A DNA stretch of 29,703 bases from positions 1-29,703 of the forward strand of contig JAHLWZ010001009.1 in the NCBI GenBank assembly GCA_020536535.1. Reading direction: 5' to 3'. The DNA comes from Pelomyxa schiedti. Lineage: Eukaryota > Evosea > Pelobiontida > Pelomyxidae. The translations under genes and the position numbers were made by a program. Of this stretch, positions 20,479-29,703 are shown piece after piece (positions within the stretch are counted from its first letter, which is position 1; each line of letters opens with the position of its first letter). Under the pieces are notes generated by a model. That model had not been told where the DNA came from. It did no database searches and worked only from the letters and a program-made list of their open reading frames with translations.

Positions 20479-23400
20479 TTAGTCTCTCCTTTCCACAAGA
20501 AGGTAACTTAGAGCTTTGAGAATGGTCCCATCACTCATTGGACACAACAGTACCCCAGATAACTCCTGTGCCAAAAGTGCTTGAAACTTAGTGAGACTTC
20601 CACCAGGGAGTCCATGTTGACATTGTGGGAGAAATGGTTCCAATGGGGCATGGTCTCGGAGAACACATGGTGATATAGCCCGGAACCAGTTTTCATGGTC
20701 AAGCCACTTGATTCCTCCATTTGTGTTTGATTCCACGAATTTTGCGGCAACTTCTATTAGGTGTGAGAATGATACATTGGAGAACCGGAGGTCAATAATG
20801 ATTCCTCCAGCTCTTGACTCGAGCTCTTTTGGGTTTCTTAATGCACACTTGGAGATGATGTCTGCACATGCATCCACTGGAATCATGGTTATGCCGTATT
20901 CCACCTGCGGTGATGAGACCTGGGAACTTCGCGTTGAGTGATTGGGAAGTGCGGATTCGGGGAAGAGTCTGTAAGTGACAATTGAGTGCAATAACCTCCA
21001 CAGTGTATCCCGGGAGTTGCATTTTCCAGTTGTGCTGTTTGGTCCTAAGAGTGGTGACCTGTATATAAATACTTGGAGAGCAGGAAATTCAGTTTTGGCT
21101 CTCTGAAGTAACGAGTCTGAAACCCATTTACTTTGGGCATAACCAGAACCTTGTTCCTCGCTAGTGCCAATAGCGTATACAGCCGCGGATGAGACATAGT
21201 GCAGCGTCTTGGTGGGGTATGTGCAAACACACAATTCCACTATTTGCAACAATCCTCCAACATTGGAAGTGTACAAATCGCGCAATGGGAGGAGATGGTT
21301 GACACATGCCGCAGTGTGTATGACCACATCTACCTCACGTTGTAGTAATTCATATTCTTGCTCTTTTAGGCCAAGGTTCTTCTTCCTAATATCACCAAGA
21401 AGAAATTTCACTTGTTCATTCCCAGAACAGGGAACTCTTTTTGTCAGGCAGTAAATAGTAGCAGAAGGGAAAGCTTTAAGAACCGAGGGTATAAGCTGTG
21501 AACCAAGGAACCCCTGTGCCCCAGTAATAAGTACACCTTTTCTTTGGGGTTCTGTACTGGAGGAAGCCAGATTCTTGTTCAACTGAAGGCGGGCTTTTAG
21601 AGTTGACCACTCTTTCTCCAAGGTAGCTTTAAAGTCATCGGCCAGTTTTGGTGCTGTTTCCATACTCCCGCATCTAAGTCGGTGATTTAGCTCAGTAATG
21701 GAAGATGTTGTGAGATCGTCAAAAGAGATATCAATAGATAAAGCCCTCAACTCAGTTAAAAGCCTCACAGCAGAAAAGGAGCTTCCTCCGGCTTCCAGTA
21801 GGGTAAGATCTTGTGCTCCCGTTTCGCACCCTTTGAATGCAGTGTGCAGTACTTGATCGAGGTAAAGAGAGCGTATGATTTGCTGGTATTTTTGGTAAAT
21901 ATATCGCCGATTCAATTTTCCTGCAGGAGTGAGGCACTGATTTTCAGCAGTCCATTGCGCATCATGCGCTTCAATGTGGAATGCACAAGGTACTTCACAA
22001 TTCCTGAGCCCGAGAATATTGAGCTGCTTACTCAAATAATCTACTGTCACGTTCTGATTCCAGTTAGTGAGATAAAATAAATTACCGAAAATGTCAAACC
22101 ATTTGACTACGTGAAGAAGGAACAATGATCGCAACGGTTCTTGGCTTTGAAGAGTCGGCATAAGCTACAGCTTGGTGAACGCCATCAATTGTCAGAATCC
22201 CTTGTTCAATGTGCTCTAAAGCCACGAACTCACCACCACTCAGTTTCACAACGTTGTTCTTTCTATCAATAACGCGAACACAACCAGGGGAGTATATCTC
22301 GCCAATATCGCCTGTATGGAACCATCCATCACTATCAAATACAATTCTCTCTTGAGATAGGTAACGCTTGCACCGTGCCTCAGAGATTTGAATCAAAATC
22401 TCCCCTTGAGGTGGATTTCCATTTGCAAAGTATTCTTTGAATACAAATTATTTTGAAAGAAAAGATTATGAGGCAATACCAAGTTCCGGAATCGATATTA
22501 GCTTCACTGGTGTTGTTAATCTTCCATTCAAAGCTATTGATCCAGCTTCAGTTGTTCCATATCCCTCATTCACAGGAATTTTCAGAACTTTTCTCAGGAA
22601 TCTCAACAAGTTATCCGTTACAGGCGCAGAGGAAACTTTCACACTGCATACTCTCCCTCCAAGAGCACGGTTACGGATCTGCTTGCGGGCTGCCACTTTT
22701 CCTTCAGCTTTATCCCCCACATAAGACTGTTTCAACGAGCGATACAACTCATGAATTGTATGACACAGCAGAGGCACGGCAACAAGGGTGGTAGGACGAA
22801 CGATTGCGGTCGTATCAAGGACTGAAGGAGCGTGCGGTGTAAATACTATCCTTCCACCATTAAATAGCGATGTGTACAAGTCGGTCCTTCCAGCTATATG
22901 GCACAAAGGGAGGTATCCATGAAGAACGCACAATTTCAAAGGAAGTGATAATTTGAGGTGCTCAAGCCATGCAGAGTCATCAAAAATAGCACCTCTCGGT
23001 GTTCCAGTGCTGCCACTTGTGTAGACAACTGTCAATGTATCCACAGGTTTTGCTGGCTTTGGGTGGAAAGGCATCATTCTTAAGTGCACTGGAATTTCCT
23101 GCAGAGAATTAAGTAATTCAAAGTGACACAAGGAAAACACCTCACATAACTGGTCAAGCAAAGTGATCGTATGTGTTGAAGGTGCAGAGAATTTTGGAGG
23201 TGCATTGCAGAGCACTACGCGAACGCCCATTGGTATCAATCCTGATAACTATCTTCATGTCAATGGAAGAAGGGATCAGAGAAAGTGAGAACCTTCTCCA
23301 ATAATGTAGCCTCGAGAAATAATACACTCAAATTCGCCCCACATCTCATGAGGGCTTGGAATTCATCAACTGAAAGTGTTGGGGAAATGGGGACAGATAC

Positions 23401-24342
23401 ATATGACTGGAAAATGCAGGCAAAGTCTATGGCTGCCCATAACCCAGAATTATGCAAGCATATACCAACAAATTGGCCACGCTGCATCCCTGCGTGTGCC
23501 AAGCCGAGAGAAATATCAACAGAAAGTGAATGTATGGCACCATATGTTTGCCAGTTGATCGAAACTGAATTTGGAGGTATTTCCCCGACAAAGTATCGTT
23601 GTTTGTAATGTGTCAAACATTCATGCACTACTTCGGCACAACTCTTCTTGGCAGAAATTTCAGATTTAATAGCCCAGCGAGGTAATTCCTGGGGGTAGAA
23701 GAAGTCTACACCTCCTTGTGATAACATGTTATATTTTTGTTGTGAGCGTGTAGGTACCATGTCTGTGGCTGCCTTTGCCACTGGAATAGCACTGAGAGCA
23801 CACACAGTACTCAAAGCAGTCACCACAGGAGTATTTACGGAATTCACCAAAGAAGCTTGCAGAACACTGCATGCATTCCCCAGGTTCTCTAAAGTTTTCG
23901 ATCCTTTCGGGATGCTTTTTCTTCATCCTCATTTGTAGCCTGGAATTCTCCTTCTCGGCCGGAGTTGGCTCCAACTCTATAGGAATCACTTTCGTCAGTT
24001 ACAACACAACGGGTATGAGCCCGGCACCTACTGAGATGAGGAGGGCTTGGCATCTCAACATGCGAATGAGGATCATTTTTCTCAGGAACAGAAGCTGACA
24101 ATAACTTGGGGCCAACATCCCCACGACCGGTGGAGAACACAATTCCACTCCTTTTCATCCTACGAACCAACATTTCCAACTTTTCTTCTGCAAATTTTGT
24201 TGGAACAAAGCTTGTTGGGACGACAACAACAAAAGAAAGCAGCACACAATTTACCTGTGGTCAAGGGTCTCGACCACCATTTCACGTAAACGATGACCGT
24301 GAATATTGCCGTTGCTACGGTAATCAGCACCAAAACCCACAT
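20479..24342 (-). CDS. ZZ zinc finger / carboxylic acid reductase-type protein (A-T-R) with N-terminal anchor
   Basis: Model: 24255-24342, 24032-24187, 23758-23976, 23293-23714, 22480-23248, 22111-22434, 20479-22040; 3540 nt, 1179 aa. Carboxylic acid reductases activate an acid as acyl-AMP, load it on a phosphopantetheine arm and reduce it with NADPH to an aldehyde. Order: membrane helix (MWVLVLITVATAIFTVIV); ZZ-like finger 116-154 (CMQC, CGDC, CSQC, HRH); AMP-binding domain with YTSGSTGTPRG (~371), EGYGTTEAG, GWFHTGDIGE and RVIDRKNNVVKLSGGEF; carrier motif EAGGSSFS with Ser747; then a Rossmann reductase with TGAQGFLGS (~832), VDVVIHTAACV and the GYAQSKW catalytic Tyr/Lys. The join of ZZ to enzyme uses a 43-nt intron (23715-23757), phase-correct. 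If it is not spliced, the ZZ frame ends in TAA and an ATG for the enzyme follows after one base (23725-23731), which would make two genes. Confidence 0.85.
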
Positions 24343-24395
24343 TGTTTTTCTTTCAGAAAAATTGTTTTTTTCATGGACGAGCAAGAGATTCGGCC

Positions 24396-26255
24396 TCACC
24401 AGTGTTTGTACAGTGTCACGTCTTCAGGAGTGAGTTTAAAGTGGCGGACAATCCACGTGGCGCAGTCGTGGCTGACGTAGCTGATCCACCAGTTCTGGTA
24501 AGTCAACAGATTCCTGCCAAACGCGCGAGATTCCTCAGAGGTCATCCCGCGGCTGTCGACAAGCCACTCAAGATCTTCCTTGGAGACAATTGGTGCATCC
24601 ATGCACTCTGAGACGATGTCGGCAAAGGTTTCTCTGGGGATCTCAGAGACTGAGAAACCACTGAGCTCACACAACACCCTTATGAGGGCGACATCCTGCT
24701 GACTGAGTGCAAGATTCCAGCAACGGCCCCTGTGGGGATCGTCCTCCCGATTCATCGCGGAATTGAACCTCGTGAGGAGATACCGAGCGATTTTGGCAGA
24801 AGCAACGGAACCATTTGCAGAACTCTGGAACGCCGGGATAAGATGCCAAATGGATTCCCTGCGTTCGTGCCGAGCGAGATCATCGCCATAATTTTCAAAA
24901 ATGAAGCGGAGGCACTCCATGTTTCCGGCTGTGCAGGCGCTGGCAACCAGGTCGCATTGCATAAGATCTTCTTTGGTCATCTCAAACTTAGTTATGATCC
25001 ATTGCGCTCCGGTACTGGTCGCAAATGCCGCGTGCAACGCCTGGTAATCGCTGGCTCTGAAATCTGCAACAGAGAACCCTATTGTCTCAAGCCATGCCCA
25101 CAGTTTCTCAATCCCGCCAGACTTCGTGCATTCTGGTAATATCACGTCATCCTTTTTCACTTCCAGCACTCTCCCAAAATATTTCACAGCTTCTATGTTG
25201 ACATTTCTGAAACAAGATTTCATCAGGTCCACGGTTCTCATTTTTTGGCGTAGGTCAACAGCTGTGATAGAAAAGTGACTCCTCACAAATTCCAAGCAAG
25301 TAATGACCAAAGTTACTGACGGTGTCCAAGATTGGCAGCATTCTACGCATACTTCGTGCATATTTTCAATGACTTCCCGCTTGGTGAACTCTTTACAATA
25401 GTTCAGTACAAGAAATTTGCAAAATTCGATGTTTCCGCTTTGAATTGACCGTTTCATAACCTATCAGATTAGTGTTGATAAGGTTGGAAAGTACCGCACC
25501 TGTGAGTTAACTAAGTCCCCTGCGCGAATTACAGTAGATACCACAGATTTGGAAATGATCCATTCAGCAAGAGTGCAGTCACCCATCTTAGCATTGTAAC
25601 TGGCACACAACAGTGCTGCCTTAACCCAGACATATCTCTTTGTTGCTTTCAGTACCTCTGCTCTTAGAAATGGTGGTGACAATAACATTCCAACGCATTC
25701 CCCAGTAGCCTCTTCAAGAAACATAGCTCTTGACCAATTGTTTTCAGGTAGTGACGCGACTTCTTTCACAATTCTTACTATAGTATTACATGCTGCAATG
25801 TCACCGACATGGCAAGCAGTTCCAAAGAAGCTATCAATAGCCTACAGGAAAAACCGGTTTATTTCTCATCTCAATGGTAGTTGAATCTAATGTGGCACAG
25901 TACCTGCAAATACAGGGAACGCATATCTGGATTGAGTGTGGGTGCCCCACAGGCCTTTAACAAATAAAGGCCTACTCGCGGAGTAAGGTATTGTGAACAA
26001 AACCTTCCTGCTTCCACCAAGATAGCCAACTCCATCCCCTTGGCACCTTTATATGAGTCCTGCAAGTACTTGGCCCCAAATGGCGCCAGTGGGAAAAAGG
26101 CCTCACCCAGAACTACTAGCTGCGCCTTTGTGTTACGGCGGCAACAAAAGAAAAACCATTCAGACCTCTGTTACAGAAAACTTCCAATTGGGGATTACCA
26201 CAGTCTTCAACACAAAGCCAATCCTCAAACACTCACCCTTACTTGTACTGCTCAT
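24396..26255 (-). CDS. Ankyrin-like repeat protein
   Basis: Exons 26233-26255 (tentative), 25904-26165, 25500-25841 and 24396-25460 give about 563 aa. The first exon is tiny and its junction uncertain; the rest join in phase 0. The protein is built of degenerate helix-turn-helix units with ankyrin-like spacing, such as QSGNIEFCKFLVLNY, TAGNMECLRFIFENY and SAKIARYLLTRFN. Such divergent ankyrin proteins are common in amoebae and their large viruses. No catalytic domain is seen. It probably acts as a protein-binding scaffold, but no partner can be named. Its start is 69 bp from NKAP on the other strand, and its stop is 53 bp from the start of the next gene on the same strand. Confidence 0.65.
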
Positions 26256-28082
<1,827 letters not shown>

Positions 28083-28195
28083 GTTGAGTAAAATAGATGG
28101 AATGGAATTTCTTTGTTCTTTTGTTACTCTTTGTTAATCGTGGGTGTTTCTCATTGACCAAGAGGTTACGAAAGGAAGAATGAGTAAGGTGGTAA
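28083..28195. other. Convergent 3' flank of NKAP and OGFr-like genes
   Basis: These 113 bp lie between two stop codons on opposite strands. T-rich sequence after the NKAP stop (TTTCTTTGTTCTTTTG) is the only feature seen. Confidence 0.4.
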
Positions 28196-29521
28196 TTAAG
28201 GATTGTCGGTACAGGGGTTTGACTGTGGCCTGACCACAAACTTCAGTGTGAACTTCTTCTTTTTGCTGGGCTTTCTCATCAGTCTGGCATGTGCAGTTTT
28301 TGGTGCCCTTTTGTGGTCTGTGACGGTGCTTGTTGTATCTGGTGAAATGTGCATTTGAGTTTGCGAGTCACTCCGGGGTTTTGTTTGTGTCCTGGTTGTA
28401 TGAAGATTGTGGGGGTTCGATGACGGAGGAGTATTGGATGTAGTGGTAGATGTGGAGGGTGATGTAATGCTGATTGTGTTAGGCTGTTGCACAAAAAAGA
28501 TGGAGGGTTCGCGGTCCGCTGGCTCTTCCAATGTTTTTTCTTCATACCAGGGTGTAGAGGGATCAAGTAGCCTTCGCCAAAAATCCTAAAACAATTTAGG
28601 CTTCTTCAAGAAATTAAAAAGACAAACCTCAAGACTTTGCCTGCAGTTAGGAAGAAGGCCAGCCTCCATTTCTGCTGCAAGGTGGTCAACTAAAGGTTTT
28701 CTGTACGACATAAAGCCTAATTCGCCAAGACTGGTTATGATACGTGATATTCGTAAGTAGTTGTGCCCTTGAATGTATCAGAGCTGTGCAGAACAATGCG
28801 CAAAAAAAAAAAAAAAGGAGATATTTTACCAGAACAGTTCAAATTTTGAAGCTGCCATTTAGAAATTATTGGGTCTGGGTGCCTTCCAACTTCTCCTTGC
28901 AGGATATTAGAAAAATGATAGCGTGACCCTGAGGAAATACCAGTCCTTTCATCTAGAAGCTCCATTCCGTAAAAGTGTAACATCATGCGATATGACTTTA
29001 TGATTCTGTGGGCAATCTGTGATCACTGGTAAGTCCTGATAGCCAGTATTTGTCTCAATCCACTCACAGCCAGGTCATTCCTCATCAGCCTGGCACCTTC
29101 CTTGGAGAGGGGAGCAGCAAAATAGTTGACGCCAGTGCCCTCAAATACAGGAAACAGCCACTGTGTGAAACTGTGAGAACCAACTAGGAAAAAGTGGGTT
29201 ATAATGACATTGGAAAAACCTGAATGAACCCGTGATTAATTTCCAGAGTGTTAAAGTCACCTTCCCTTTTGGTGAAAGTTAATCATTAATGAATTACGCC
29301 AACACCCACTGCACACTCCAGGCACAATTAATAACAACAAGGAATATGCACCACTTGGCGTGAATGTCGTCAACAAGGATCTTTGTTGGGCTCATTGGCA
29401 ACCGGTTACAGTAGAACAAATAGTTGGGATCTATTTGACATGAGATCTCACGTGTGGGGGGAAAACCAGGAGTAGCATTAATACCGCGAGGTCCCTCTTC
29501 ATCACCAACGTCCTTTGACAT
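28196..29521 (-). CDS. OGFr-family protein (opioid growth factor receptor conserved domain)
   Basis: Exons 29352-29521, 29220-29265, 29068-29160, 28830-28995, 28628-28767 and 28196-28585 total 1005 nt, 334 aa, all phases agreeing. The OGFr domain was named after the vertebrate nuclear opioid growth factor receptor; its function in protists is unknown. Matching segments: LEINHGFIQWLFPVFE (vertebrate LEHNHTYIQWLFPLRE), GVNYFAAPLS, SYRMMLHFYGMELLDERTG (compare AYELMLGFYGFHLEDRETG), QLQNLNCSGHNYLRISRI (compare NLNCHSHNNLRITRI), TSLGELGFMSYRKPLV and LPNCRQSLEDFW. The C-terminal ~110 residues are Ser/Thr/Pro-rich with a basic SKKKKF stretch and no vertebrate-type repeats. An insertion between ERTG and QNLN is not present in vertebrates. 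The start at 29521 is the first ATG in frame. Confidence 0.9.
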
Positions 29522-29703
29522 GCACAACGATCAATTTTGAGTGACAATAAGGAATCTGCTAGGCAAGCAACAAAAAAACAAAATGGGTAAATAAAAAAAA
29601 CACCAGACCATCGGGTTTCTAAAGTTTAGGTTTTGTTGCTAATCACAACAGATTCGATTAGATCGGTGCACATCAAATTCAAAGAATAAGAGGTGATCGA
29701 ATC

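Noticed and set aside
23758-23976. FYVE finger as the identity of the Cys-rich domain before the CAR-type enzyme
   Set aside because: The R-(K/R)-H-H-C-R core of FYVE domains is absent and the spacing plus the final His pair fit a ZZ finger better.

Overview
This is a very gene-dense stretch of nuclear DNA from a eukaryote, almost certainly a free-living unicellular protist. Genes sit on both strands, often only 50-250 bp apart, and are cut by many very short GT-AG introns (about 36-100 nt, often A/T-rich with runs of T before the acceptor). I rebuilt most genes by hand by splicing exons so that reading phase and family motifs both hold; exon totals divide by three in every model I give as resolved. 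The gene set (HPS3, NKAP, OGFr-type, TMEM33, Yip1-family, RER1, ATG8, Ras-superfamily GTPases) and the polyQ/polySer tracts suggest an amoeba-like or related amorphean lineage, but I cannot name the organism.

Layout. 1-120 is a (CAAA)30 microsatellite; 195-544 (+) is the last exon of a radical-SAM enzyme with a complete SPASM cysteine pattern. 756-2950 (-) is an LRR-Ras fusion whose G domain carries changes at the positions of Ras G12, Q61 and N116. Only 48 bp away, 2999-4438 (-) is a TMEM33 homologue. 5046-5629 (+) is a small protein with a myristoylation-type N-terminus and a CZB (chemoreceptor zinc-binding) motif. 5947-7160 (-) is a Rab-like/RBJ-like GTPase, divergent from a Yip1-domain (YIPF) gene at 7368-8707 (+). 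A long HPS3 (BLOC-2 subunit) gene runs 8964-13881 (+), then ATG8 at 14138-14693 (+).

14832-16533 (-) is an RRM / two zinc-knuckle / RGG RNA-binding protein. A gene-poor 1.35 kb stretch with a duplicated 138-bp element follows, then RER1 (17888-18622, -), a small Cys-rich orphan with a hydrophobic tail (18758-19303, -) and a thioredoxin with a long N-terminal extension (19432-20422, +). 20479-24342 (-) is a carboxylic-acid-reductase-type protein (adenylation, carrier, reductase) that appears to be spliced to an N-terminal membrane anchor and ZZ zinc finger. 24396-26255 (-) is an ankyrin-like repeat protein, 26325-28082 (+) is intronless NKAP, and 28196-29521 (-) is an OGFr-family protein.

Functionally the window mixes secretory/endolysosomal trafficking (TMEM33, YIPF, RER1, HPS3, Rab-like GTPase, ATG8), signalling (LRR-Ras, CZB protein), RNA biology (RRM-CCHC, NKAP) and reductive metabolism (SPASM enzyme, CAR-like enzyme, thioredoxin). 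Nothing indicates an operon; the proximity reflects genome compaction.
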